Source of the DNA: Hermatobates lingyangjiaoensis
Taxonomy: Eukaryota > Arthropoda > Insecta > Hemiptera > Hermatobatidae
Direction of reading: 5' to 3'
DNA length: 64,000 nt
NCBI GenBank assembly: GCA_026182355.1
Contig: JAPFBL010000524.1
Coordinates: 86,001 to 150,000 of the forward strand
The translations under genes were made by a program, and so were the position numbers. The notes below the pieces were generated by a model. That model was not told the DNA's origin and made no database searches. It saw only the letters and a list, made by a program, of their open reading frames with translations. Below, in pieces: positions 54,677 to 64,000 of this stretch; within the stretch, counting starts at the first letter, position 1, and each line of letters opens with the position of its first letter.

Positions 54677-55135
54677 ACTGCGGGGTTTAACAAAAATTTT
54701 TTTCGACGCGGAACCCTTTTTTGGTTTCAGTAACTTTCCCAGGAACCCCAGATTCTAATGATTTTATACAATCATAATATAAATATTTTCATATGCCTTT
54801 TATAAATAGTATGTATGTTTAAAAACAATTTAAAAAAAGTAATATTAATGCAATGTGTATTTTTCGAATGGAAAATTTCAAAACTATAAGATTTTAATTT
54901 TCATATCTTCCACAAGTGCATATAACACATGGAACAGAATTATTAGCAACTTTAAAACAAAGTTTATTTTGTAATCATTATTTGGTTTTATAGTTGAAAG
55001 TTTAATTCTGAAGTCAGACCGAGCATTAAGTCTACTTTGGTATTTAGTTTTTTATGACAGTATAAAAGGAAAAACCGGTTTTAGATAATTAGGTAGTGGG
55101 AAGTGGCAGCAATATGTGAAGTGCTATTTTTGCAA
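54677..55135. mobile_element. hAT-like remnant, sister of 57557-58237
   Basis: Runs parallel to 57.56-57.99 kb through 'aaccccagattctaatgatt', 'tttatagttgaaagttt' and 'gtgctatttttgcaatagag'. Right terminus missing. Confidence 0.6.
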
Positions 55136-55147
55136 TAGAGCCCTGGA

Positions 55148-55363
55148 TCACGGGGCATTATGGGGGATTATGGTAGGGTGGTTGGACTCACCTACTACCT
55201 GGCTAATCTGGTTTGGCCTGTTGGAAAATAGTTTTAAAATTCCACAAGAATTATTAAGTTGGATATTTATGGCTGGCTGGTTTTCTTGAATTATTAATGC
55301 TTCTAATATTTGTAATTTAACATGGTGTCTTTCTTTAGCGATAATTTTCGTTGAATTCACCAT
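55148..55363 (-). pseudogene. PLE endonuclease C-terminal fragment
   Basis: 71 residues including HHVKLQILEALIIQENQPAI then NIQLNN and GILKLFSNRP. The 'LQILEALII...P-x-I-N-x-Q' string matches the end of the Penelope GIY-YIG domain and aligns with LHILEALYIKECNPRLNVQS at 50.8 kb. The core YIG motif is absent and the N-terminal 15 residues look out of frame. Confidence 0.7.
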
Positions 55364-55508
55364 TATTTCTCTTGTGAGTTTTGTCTTATGGAGTGCTGTT
55401 GTATGGGATTAGGGCGCGCCGGCAGAAAGGTGCATCGTAATTCTTCTTGATAATGAAGTCGTCGTCATTCCTATATATGAGCTTTTACGGGCCTCTCAGC
55501 TCCCGATA

Positions 55509-55810
55509 TTACATGAGCAAGGGAACACACATAGGCCAAGCATTGGCCCTTTGTGATACCACACAATGAAGATTAATTCTTCAGTGGGAGTCCTAAATTT
55601 TGTCTACCTCAAGTGTATTTAGAGTAGGGATCTTTAACGAGTACTTGACATTGTATAGACTCGGGACCAACAGTTTAACGTCCTTCTCCGAGGGACGACG
55701 TGCTCAGATTTATTCACCTCCCGCGTGAATAAATCGAAGGCCAGGTGAGGATTGAACCCCGGTCCTATCAGTTCAGAGGCGAGCACGTAACCACTGGCTA
55801 GCCTGGCCCC
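55509..55810 (-). mobile_element. tRNA-derived SINE, near full length
   Basis: Complement has B box (ggattgaaccccgg, near 55755) and A-box remnant ('actggctagcctgg'), plus the body. The 'CCTAA' tail is missing: the copy stops at 'gtgttcccttgc'. Confidence 0.75.
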
Positions 55811-56084
55811 CATCCTCTGTGGTAATGATGAAATGTATGAATTTAAAATATCTTTTCTTTAAGAAATACCTTTTACTACTAATATACTCAACAAAAATTA
55901 CTTAACACCTAAATTTCTTTATCAATGATTCACCAAGAAGTTTCATTCAATAAGCCCTTCATTTTTTTGTTTTGTCTACAATACTCTTGAGGATTTTCTT
56001 TTAATATTAAATCTATGGAGAAGTCAAAAGAAGTTGTTTTTTCTTTTTTTTGTAAATGAGCGACTCAGTTCGATTTTCAATTGG

Positions 56085-56135
56085 TTTGGGGGGGGGGGGG
56101 GGAAGGGGGCGTCCCGGAGGGGGGTGGGGGGTGGG
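56085..56135. repeat. G-rich tract
   Basis: G15 followed by further G runs (56088-56134) is able in principle to form a G-quadruplex. Frames over it are artefacts. A (CT)n tract follows at 56254-56300. Confidence 0.85.
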
Positions 56136-56251
56136 TTATTTGATTCAATACGAACTTTTATAGAGATTCTAAGGGGTTTTAATTTAGCACTGAAATCTAA
56201 CCACTTGTTCCCTCTTGCAGAGGGCACAGTACTCCTTCACTGATATTATTA

Positions 56252-56289
<38 letters not shown>

Positions 56290-56659
56290 TCTCTGTCTCT
56301 CTGTCTGTCGCCTCAGATTACATCCTCAAATTATTATTTAGTTTTATACTTTTTTAAAAAAAAAGAGGAAAAGGTTTAGATAGGAAGAGGAGAAGAAAGA
56401 AGAGTGAAAAGACCCTCTTTGTAAAAAAAGTTTTTTTTTATTAACTGCTTCTTTTCACTTTATAATAATAAAAAAAAAAGAAAGAAAGAAATAAGAAGAA
56501 GTTAATTATTATCCTTTTCAAGTATCAATCAAGTGGATAGATATAATGTCAATATGTCGAATTATATTACTTTTCTTAAGTTTGTCATTACTTTTCAAGT
56601 AAGAGTTATCATATATATATATATAAATGATCAAACCGCAATAAGAAATGGGAAAACAA

Positions 56660-56702
56660 GACTAAGATCTTTCAAGCGTAACAAGCGGTCTTCGTCAGAG
56701 TC
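56660..56702 (-). ncRNA. Hammerhead-like motif, AGAUCU family
   Basis: GACU/AGUC, CUGACGA, GAAA and AGAUCU intact; stem II reads GACCG/CGCUU, losing one pair. Confidence 0.6.
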
Positions 56703-56778
56703 AAAAACCCAACTGACATCACATAAACACGTGAAACAACAATCAATGATCAAACCACAATAAGAAATGGGAAAACAA

Positions 56779-56821
56779 GACTAAGATCTTTCAACCGTAA
56801 CAAGCGGTCTTCGTCAGAGTC
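56779..56821 (-). ncRNA. Hammerhead-like motif, AGAUCU family (intact)
   Basis: All parts intact. Spaced 119 bp from the preceding copy in the same orientation, giving a dimer repeat, and inverted to 56852-56894. Confidence 0.7.
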
Positions 56822-56851
56822 AAAAACCCAACTGATGTCAGTTGGGTTTTT

Positions 56852-56894
56852 GACTCTGACGAAGACCGCTTGTTACGGTTGAAAGATCTTAGTC
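56852..56894 (+). ncRNA. Hammerhead-like motif, AGAUCU family (intact, best copy)
   Basis: GACU (56852-56855), CUGACGA (56856-56862), A56863, GACCG/CGGUU with 7-base loop (56864-56880), GAAA (56881-56884), AGAUCU (56884-56889), U56890, AGUC (56891-56894). Confidence 0.75.
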
Positions 56895-57001
56895 TTGTTT
56901 TCCCATTTCTTATTGTGGTTTGATCATTGATTGTTGTTTCACGTGTTTATGTGAAATCTTTATATATATATATATGATAACTCTTACTTGAGAAGTAAGA
57001 G

Positions 57002-57032
<31 letters not shown>

Positions 57033-57556
57033 TATATATATACCACAATTAAAAGAAACGGTCCAGCGGACTTTTTTAAATAAAATAAATTCAAAACGAA
57101 GGAAACACACAGAAAGACACAGACATAACTCACACCATAACTTCGACCATCGTCGTGATATATATATATATAATTTTCTAAACTATAGTAACTTAACTGC
57201 ACAGTAAGAAATTGAGAAATGAAATATGTATGATTAGCATTTATTGCTCATAATTTGGTTAATTTTCAATGGAGTACACCTAGCCAGCTGTTGAGGCTCA
57301 TTGAAAAGCAATACAGAACTTCTATTTTAAGTTTGGCCTATTGTGTAACCCATTGTGTTAACTAATTACCTGCCAGGGTTGTGTTATCAATAGATTAAAG
57401 TTGTGTGTGTTTTTTAACGGACTAGTTTGTTGATTATTCCTTTTTTAGTTGCCTATCCTCTGCCTGGCCTTTACAAACAACTGGTCTGATATGTAAGTAG
57501 GTCTTGTATCTGTCAAAATTCCCGTTTCACTTCAATAAGCACAATCATTCATCTAA

Positions 57557-58237
57557 TTCAGAGTTTTTCAAAACTTTTTTCGACGTTTGAACTCTTTTTG
57601 TTTTAGTAACTTTTCCCAGTAATACCCCAGATTCTAATGATTTTAAACAATCATAATATAAATATTTTCATATGCCTTTACAAATAGTACGTTTGTTTAA
57701 AAAAAAACAGGTAGAAAGTAATATTACTGCAATGTGTATTTTACGAATAAAAAATTCAAAACTAAAAAAGTGATCGTAATTTTTATATTTTCGACAACTA
57801 CATAATACATAAAACAGAATTACTAGGAATTTGAACACAAAGTTTATTTTCTAATCATTTTTGGCTTTATAGTTGAAAGTTTGATTGTCATGTCATCAGA
57901 GCATAAAGTATACTTTAGTATTTAGTTTTTATGGCAGTATAAAAAATGGGAAGTGGTAGCAATGTGTGAAGTGCTATTTTTGCAATAGAAGGGTATTTGG
58001 GAATCAGATAGTTCGAAAAACTGACTAGTGATTCATCGTAAATATGAATAACATTTTGACCACTTCTATTTATGTGTATATGTAGATATAAACATGATTC
58101 GGTTTTATGATTCACAAGAAATATAGAATAAATCCATACCCACAAAAAAAAATTGTAGAGAAATGTTTTTCACGGAACCCCAAACAGTTCGTTGAGGAAG
58201 CCCTGGGTTCCGTGGAACCCACTTTGGAAACCTCTGG
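57557..58237. mobile_element. hAT-like non-autonomous element
   Basis: Left end CAGAGTTTTTCAAAACTTTT, right end CCACTTTGGAAACCTCTG, imperfect TIRs of hAT type. A sister right end sits at 58491-58556 ('gaacccctgctct'). No matching 8-bp flank is seen. Confidence 0.6.
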
Positions 58238-58985
58238 TATAGTGACACTCTCCTTGCTAACGGCGCAAGAAATATTAATATCATTAATACAATTAATATT
58301 ATTAATACAATTAATATTATTAATATTAATGCTAAATATTAAATAAATTTTGACCACTCTATTTATGTTTATAAGTAGATGTACACTTTATTCGGTTTCA
58401 TGATTCATAAGAATAAATATCACAGAATTCACAGAATAAATTCACACCTGCTAAAAAAAATTCAAAAAAATATTTTTTCTAAATTTTTTTCGCGGAACCC
58501 CAGACAGTCTGTTAAGGAACCCCTGGGTTCCACGGAACCCAATTTGAGAACCCCTGCTCTATTTTATACAGTTTATTTAATCAAAACGAATTATTTATTT
58601 CACACATTAGTTTTACCTGACTAAACAAAACATCTTTCTCATAAAGGTTACAGTAGAGTATCCAGTACGAGTTTAATTCGTACTCATCAGTACGAGTTTA
58701 ATTCGTACTCACCAGTACGAGTTTAATTTTTAAACGTGTTAATTCGTTTAAAGCTGGTATATTTCTAATTTTTAAATAAAAAAAGAGCTAAAAACGAAGG
58801 TAACACAGAGATAGAAACAACTATGATAATTCTAAGTTTGGATGGTCAAAACGAAAATACATATATACACACTTTATTAATGAAAGTACGATCCGAAATG
58901 GACAAATAAGCTCAATGCAGAAAAGAAATATAAGATTATTAAAAATACGTCTCCATACCAGTAGACTTGGTTTCCATCTCTTGTC

Positions 58986-59018
58986 ACTTCTGAAGACTGT
59001 TCAAAACGAAAATTAGAG
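58986..59018 (+). ncRNA. Hammerhead-like motif, AAUU family
   Basis: CUGAAGA, C, UGUUCAAAACG (stem II broken), GAAA, AAUU, A, GAGA; stem I partner ACUU gives few pairs. Confidence 0.45.
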
Positions 59019-59069
59019 ACTGTAAGTTTGTGTGTTTTTTTTTTATTTCTCTATCTCTTTATGTGACTA

Positions 59070-60135
59070 ACTATACATAGTGGCAAGTTAACCACACTTA
59101 TCTGACTATGACTATCCTACCATTGTTCATATTAGTGACTAGTAAGTGACCTACCAAAACATTGTGACCTTATAACCCACTCATGTCGTTGATTGATATG
59201 CCTTTATAGGTCATATTAGTCACTATAAAGTGGCTATCTACACATTGTCGCAATTTAACCACACTTATCTGGCTATGACTATCCTACCATTGTTCATATT
59301 AGTGACTATTAAGTGACCTACCTAAACATTGTGACCTTATATCCTACTCATGTCGTTGATTGATATGCCTTTATAGGTCACTATAAAGTGGCTAACTGCA
59401 CATAATCGCAAGTTAACCACACTTATCTGGCTATGACTATGCCACTATTGTTCATATTAGTGACTAGTAAGTGACCTACCTAAACATTGTGACCTTATAT
59501 CCTAATCATGTCGTTGATTGATATGCCGTTCGATCATATTAGTCACTATAAAGTGGCTATCTACACATAGTCGCAAGTTAACCCTACTTATCTGGCTATG
59601 ACTATGCCAACATTGTTTACATTAGTGACTAGTAAGTGACCTACCTAAACATTGTGACCTTATATCCCACTCATGTCATGGATTGATATGCCGTTTGATC
59701 ATATTAGTCACTATAAAGTGGCTATCTACACACAGTGGTAAGTTAACCCCACTTATCTGCCTATGACTATGCCAACATTGTTTACATTAGTGACTAGTAA
59801 GTGACCTACCTAAACATTGTGACCTTATATCCTAATCATGTCGTTGATTGATATGCCGTTCGATCATATTAGTCACTATAAAGTGGCTATCTACACATAG
59901 TCGCAAGTTAACCCTACTTATCTGGCTATGACTATGCCACTATTGTTTATATTAGTGACTAGTAAGTGACCTACCTAAACATTGTGACCTTATATCCTAC
60001 TCATGTCGTTGATTGATATGCCGTTATAGGTCATATTAGTCACTATAAAGTAGCTGTCTACACATAGTCGCAAGTTAACCACACTTATCTGGCTATGACT
60101 ATGCCAATTTTTTTCACATTGGTCACTAATAAGTG
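59070..60135. repeat. 157-167-bp tandem repeat, seven units
   Basis: 'caagttaaccacacttatct' recurs at 59094, 59251, 59409, 59574, 59739, 59904 and 60071. Units also hold several 'agtgacta/agtcacta' inverted strings. No coding potential. Confidence 0.9.
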
Positions 60136-60239
60136 ACCCTAGATCCTACATAATATATATAATATATACATATACATATATATATTTATATATATATATA
60201 TATATATATTTAGAAAAATTAAAAGTACACACTTACATT

Positions 60240-60273
60240 CTCTAATTTTCGGTTTCAACCGTCTTCAGGAGAA
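60240..60273 (-). ncRNA. Hammerhead-like motif, AAUU family
   Basis: UUCUC, CUGAAGA, C, GGUUGAAACC hairpin, GAAA, AAUU, A, GAGA. The loop differs (UGAA) with pairing kept. Confidence 0.65.
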
Positions 60274-60392
60274 ATAAGAGAGGAAAACGAAGCGCACTAA
60301 TTATCTATTTCTATTATCTATCTATTTCTCTAATTTTCTTGATGTACATTGAACTATATTTGACGTTTCTTATCATATTTCCAATGAAGAAG

Positions 60393-60442
<50 letters not shown>

Positions 60443-60489
60443 CAATATAAACAAAGAAACATAGAGAAATCAGAAGAACACACTTACAG

Positions 60490-60523
60490 TCTCCAATTTT
60501 CGGTTTGAACCGTCTTCAGGAGA
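60490..60523 (-). ncRNA. Hammerhead-like motif, AAUU family (H17 = G)
   Basis: UCUC, CUGAAGA, C, GGUUCAAACC, GAAA, AAUU, G, GAGA. The base at the expected cleavage position is G, which hammerheads do not tolerate; other copies have A. It lies about 340 bp downstream of the endonuclease stop on the same strand. Confidence 0.65.
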
Positions 60524-60858
60524 GATAAGAGAGGGAAACCAAGCGCACTGGATCAGAGACGGTTGGAGACCAACAGTGTTGCAGCATGCGCGCCCGTTCA
60601 CAGAAAATAAGGTAGACAGGAATCAATTTATAATTAATTTATAATTTATAAAATAAAATAAAATAATGGAATATGAAAACAATAATATATAAAAAAGAAA
60701 AAATTGAAAAAATAAGGGAAATTGATACAGAGAAATTGATACATAAACAAAAGTGCTGACTAAGCTATGATGAAATAAAATAAAACTAAGAATACAAATA
60801 ATAATAACAAATGAAATAATTTAATAAAAAATGTGAAAAGGCAAGGAACTTTTAGACA

Positions 60859-61931
60859 TTATCGCTTTAGATTGAGGCCAGGTGCACTGCGCGCACTTAA
60901 TAGCCAAATATGGGCTTCTTCGGAGGCTCGTAGTGTGAGATCTTTGCTGTCAGGGGGTATTTGTCGCAGAATCTGTAACCTGTAGCACTCATTAAAAGGG
61001 AGACCGTGGCTATTGGCATGTATGGCAATGGGAAGATGGGAGCGGCTATTGACTGAAGCTCTGTGATTGTTCATACGGAGACTAAGCTTGGTGGATGCTT
61101 GGCCTACGTAGAACGAATCACACTTGGTACACTCCAAACGGTACACACAGTTTTTGGAGGTACACGAGCAGTCAGTTGCAACAGGATAGAGGGTGTTATG
61201 GGGGGGAGCTGTGAAGTGTGGTTGGGGATTTATAATGGGACACGTGAGGCAACCTCGACGTCCGCACAGTTGCGCTCCAGAGGGCAAACTGTTTGCCCTC
61301 GTGGAGGTTAGCTTCCTGTGCGAAAGAAAATTGCCAAGGTTGGGAGGACGTCTGTAGGATAGGCGTGGCGGATTAGGAAAGGTTTTGGAGGTGGCTGGGG
61401 AAGAGGATATGATCGGGAAAAGTTCTTTAATGATGGTACCCAGTCTGTGGATACCTGGGAAGTAGGTTGTTATAAGGTAGGGAGACCCAGAGGGAGAGGA
61501 AGAGGAGGTTGATGTAGGATTGTGTGGGGTCGTGGCAGGAACCAGTCTTCTTGTTAGGAAGGGGAGAGGGTAACCTCGCTCTACAAATTTACTTTTTAGG
61601 CTATTGATATGTAGGTGTTTATCTTGTAGTCTGTTACAAATCCGGTGAATTCGTATGGAGAGGGATCTCGGAATGGATTTCTTAATGTGGGGAGGGTGGC
61701 AGCTATTGAAGTGTAGATATAAATGGGGATTAGAGGGTTTAGAATGGACGGAAGTAATGAGAGAACTATTGTTGAGGGTGATATCGACATCAAGAAAGGT
61801 AGTGGATCTGTTGGAAATGTTATGGGTAAAGGAGATGGAAGAGCAAAAAGATTTGAAGTTGTCGATGAAGACTTCTAACTCGGAAATGCCATGGGTCCAG
61901 ATAAAGAAGATGTCATCGATGAAGCGGGTAT
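60859..61931 (-). pseudogene. PLE RT tail plus GIY-YIG endonuclease, left arm
   Basis: Reads TRFIDDIFFIWTHG at the spacer edge (the F-x-DD catalytic motif C of RT), then FLDVDITL, the HLYLHFNSCHPPHIKKSIPR region, a CGRRGCLTC zinc-like pair, then NCVYRLECTKCDSFYVGQAS, LSLRMNNHR (GIY-YIG core) and TLRASEEAHIWLLS. RT motifs before C are missing. The frame appears to continue to 62238 only because it reads the antisense of the other arm. Confidence 0.85.
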
Positions 61932-61961
61932 TCCAAACCTGCCACCTTCTTCCCGCACTGT

Positions 61962-63034
61962 ATACCCGCTTCATCGATGACATCTTCTTTATCTGGACCC
62001 ATGGCATTTCCGAGTTAGAAGTCTTCATCGACAACTTCAAATCTTTTTGCTCTTCCATCTCCTTTACCCATAACATTTCCAACAGATCCACTACCTTTCT
62101 TGATGTCGATATCACCCTCAACAATAGTTCTCTCATTACTTCCGTCCATTCTAAACCCTCTAATCCCCATTTATATCTACACTTCAATAGCTGCCACCCT
62201 CCCCACATTAAGAAATCCATTCCGAGATCCCTCTCCATACGAATTCACCGGATTTGTAACAGACTACAAGATAAACACCTACATATCAATAGCCTAAAAA
62301 GTAAATTTGTAGAGCGAGGTTACCCTCTCCCCTTCCTAACAAGAAGACTGGTTCCTGCCACGACCCCACACAATCCTACATCAACCTCCTCTTCCTCTCC
62401 CTCTGGGTCTCCCTACCTTATAACAACCTACTTCCCAGGTATCCACAGACTGGGTACCATCATTAAAGAACTTTTCCCGATCATATCCTCTTCCCCAGCC
62501 ACCTCCAAAACCTTTCCTAATCCGCCACGCCTATCCTACAGACGTCCTCCCAACCTTGGCAATTTTCTTTCGCACAGGAAGCTAACCTCCACGAGGGCAA
62601 ACAGTTTGCCCTCTGGAGCGCAACTGTGCGGACGTCGAGGTTGCCTCACGTGTCCCATTATAAATCCCCAACCACACTTCACAGCTCCCCCCCATAACAC
62701 CCTCTATCCTGTTGCAACTGACTGCTCGTGTACCTCCAAAAACTGTGTGTACCGTTTGGAGTGTACCAAGTGTGATTCGTTCTACGTAGGCCAAGCATCC
62801 ACCAAGCTTAGTCTCCGTATGAACAATCACAGAGCTTCAGTCAATAGCCGCTCCCATCTTCCCATTGCCATACATGCCAATAGCCACGGTCTCCCTTTTA
62901 ATGAGTGCTACAGGTTACAGATTCTGCGACAAATACCCCCTGACAGCAAAGATCTCACACTACGAGCCTCCGAAGAAGCCCATATTTGGCTATTAAGTGC
63001 GCGCAGTGCACCTGGCCTCAATCTAAAGCGATAA
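61962..63034 (+). pseudogene. PLE RT tail plus GIY-YIG endonuclease, right arm
   Basis: Same protein as the left arm with identical residues, stop at 63032-63034. The apparent 459-residue frame starting at 61655 has about 100 antisense residues in front and is not a real N-terminus. The 356-residue sense part has no stops, so it was recently active sequence or is kept identical by conversion. Confidence 0.85.
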
Positions 63035-63370
63035 TGTCTAAAAGTTCCTTGCCTTTTCACATTTTTTATTAAATTATTTCATTTGTTATTATTATTTGTA
63101 TTCTTAGTTTTATTTTATTTCATCATAGCTTAGTCAGCACTTTTGTTTATGTATCAATTTCTCTGTATCAATTTCCCTTATTTTTTCAATTTTTTCTTTT
63201 TTTATATATTATTGTTTTCATATTCCATTATTTTATTTTATTTTATAAATTATAAATTAATTATAAATTGATTCCTGTCTACCTTATTTTCTGTGAACGG
63301 GCGCGCATGCGGCAACACTGTTGGTCTCCAACCGTCTCTGATCCAGTGCGCTTGGTTTCCCTCTCTTATC

Positions 63371-63404
63371 TCTCCTGAAGACGGTTCAAACCGAAAATTG
63401 GAGA
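63371..63404 (+). ncRNA. Hammerhead-like motif, AAUU family (H17 = G)
   Basis: Mirror of 60490-60523 with the same G at the cleavage position. UCUC, CUGAAGA at 63375, GGUUCAAACC, GAAA, AAUU, G, GAGA. Confidence 0.65.
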
Positions 63405-63494
63405 CTGTAAGTGTGTTCTTCTGATTTCTCTATGTTTCTTTGTTTATATTGAACTATATTTGTCCGTTTTGGATCGTATTTCCAACGAAAAAAA

Positions 63495-63544
<50 letters not shown>

Positions 63545-63592
63545 CAATGTACATAAAGAAACATAGAGAAATTAAAAACACACACTTACAGT

Positions 63593-63626
63593 CTCTAATT
63601 TTAGGTTGAACCGTCTTCAGGAGAGA
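63593..63626 (-). ncRNA. Hammerhead-like motif, AAUU family (UAAA variant)
   Basis: CUGAAGA, C, GGUUCAACC, UAAA for GAAA, AAUU, A, GAGA. Inverted to 63681-63713. Confidence 0.5.
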
Positions 63627-63680
63627 TGATAGAGGGGAACAAAGCGCACTGGTACAGAGACGGTTGGAGACTTTCTTATC

Positions 63681-63713
63681 TCTCCTGAAGACGGTTCAAC
63701 CAAAAATTAGGGA
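63681..63713 (+). ncRNA. Hammerhead-like motif, AAUU family (degenerate)
   Basis: UCUC, CUGAAGA, C, GGUUCAACC, AAAA for GAAA, AAUU, A, GGGA. One G-U pair in stem I. Confidence 0.5.
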
Positions 63714-63837
63714 CTGTAAGTGTGTGCTTTTAATTTCTCTATGTTTTTTTTTTGTACATTGAACTATATTTGACGTTTCGTATCGTATTTCCAAACGAAA
63801 AAGTGTATATATATATATATTGATAAAAGTATCGACC

Positions 63838-63958
63838 GTGGAATAGAAACAAAACTAAAGTTTACCGGGACTCGGTCAGTTCTTCAGGTTCAAATTGGCA
63901 ATGAAAGTTTAATTTGGACCTGAAGAACTGACAGAGTCCCGACAACCTTTAGTTTTGT
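63838..63958. repeat. Inverted repeat next to (TA)n
   Basis: 'aaaactaaagtttaccggga' to 'cagttcttcaggt' and its complement. It contains CCUGAAGAACUGAC but no clear GAAA or palindrome, so it is not called hammerhead-like. Confidence 0.55.
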
Positions 63959-64000
63959 GTATATATATATGTTGAATGCCAGTTTAGATATTGAAAAAGA

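Larger units (their letters stand above)
60435..63459. repeat. 3-kb near-perfect palindrome of a PLE end
   Basis: Arms 60435-61931 and 61962-63459 are reverse complements with a 30-bp spacer. I found only one substitution (60594, 'gcagcatg' versus 'gccgcatg') and one A-run indel (about 60692). Each arm runs (TA)n, AAUU-family motif, AT-rich 3' flank, endonuclease, RT tail. Both arms stop at the same base in the RT catalytic motif. Confidence 0.95.

Noticed and set aside
61655..61961. N-terminal 100 residues of the apparent 459-residue protein
   Set aside because: They are the antisense of the opposite palindrome arm, not a real protein start.
63838..63958. Hammerhead-like motif at the window end
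   Set aside because: CUGAAGA is present, but no hairpin closing on GAAA and no palindrome follow.

Overview
The window looks like repeat-saturated, AT-rich, non-coding DNA from a metazoan, most likely an invertebrate. Supporting signs are Penelope-like retroelements (PLEs), a tRNA-headed SINE, non-LTR retrotransposon 3' ends with TAA-rich tails, hAT and Tigger-type DNA transposon remnants, long (TA)n, (CT)n and (ATC)n tracts, and several satellite-like arrays. TAACC/TTAGG-like SINE tails hint weakly at an arthropod. No operons, bacterial ribosome sites, CRISPR arrays or rRNA genes are visible. The only candidate host gene is a GC-rich island at 28.39-28.72 kb with a possible first coding exon. 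Almost every other long open frame is a repeat product or a transposon fragment.

The dominant theme is PLE debris. Eleven protein fragments are recognisable: N-terminal pieces at 8.70-8.84, 35.89-36.04, 36.05-36.14 and 50.33-50.54 kb, and C-terminal RT-tail/GIY-YIG endonuclease pieces at 17.19, 36.15-36.27, 37.69-38.51, 39.30-39.86, 50.80-51.20, 55.15-55.36 and 60.86-63.03 kb (the last in two mirror-image copies). Around and between them are about sixty short motifs of one shared design: CUGANGA, one extra base, a hairpin, GAAA, a 4-6 base palindrome, one base, then a short helix back to the bases before CUGANGA. This is the layout of minimal, dimer-forming hammerhead ribozymes associated with PLEs. 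At least eight sequence-unrelated families keep the layout while stem I, stem II and the palindrome all change, which is strong internal evidence for RNA structure. At 50.3-51.2 kb the order endonuclease end, hammerhead-like motif, N-terminal start matches a junction between tandem PLE copies. At 22.43-23.89 kb one motif family has expanded into an array of about 25 units of 53-60 bp, followed by inverted, decayed units.

Layout: 0.77-1.7 kb, Tigger remnant nested in a hAT remnant; 1.86-2.91 kb, 88/72-bp array; 3.4-5.2 kb, degenerate motifs, a LINE 3' end and TAA tail; 5.3-5.7 kb, ATC/GAT tracts; 5.95-6.83 kb, SINE cluster; 7.2-9.8 kb, inverted hammerhead-like pairs, (TA)n and a PLE piece; 10-13.2 kb, simple and tandem repeats; 13.3-22.2 kb, mixed transposon remnants and AT-rich DNA; 22.2-24.3 kb, hammerhead-like array; 24.8-27.1 kb, SINEs and a short array; 27.4-28.7 kb, exon-like tandem repeat, hAT remnant and GC-rich island; 29.4-31.6 kb, 153-bp satellite and 39-bp array; 31.7-41.0 kb, PLE, LINE, SINE and hAT mosaic; 41.9-43.8 kb, LINE end and second 88-bp array; 44-46.5 kb, SINE pieces and inverted motif pairs; 46.5-50 kb, featureless AT-rich DNA; 50.1-55.4 kb, tandem PLE junction, 208-bp array, LINE end and PLE piece; 55.5-60.1 kb, SINE, inverted motifs, hAT remnants and a 160-bp array; 60.4-63.5 kb, a 3-kb near-perfect PLE palindrome.

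All calls come from reading the sequence; no alignment, folding or database search was run. Family assignments rest on recognisable motifs, and copy boundaries are approximate unless a target-site duplication is named.
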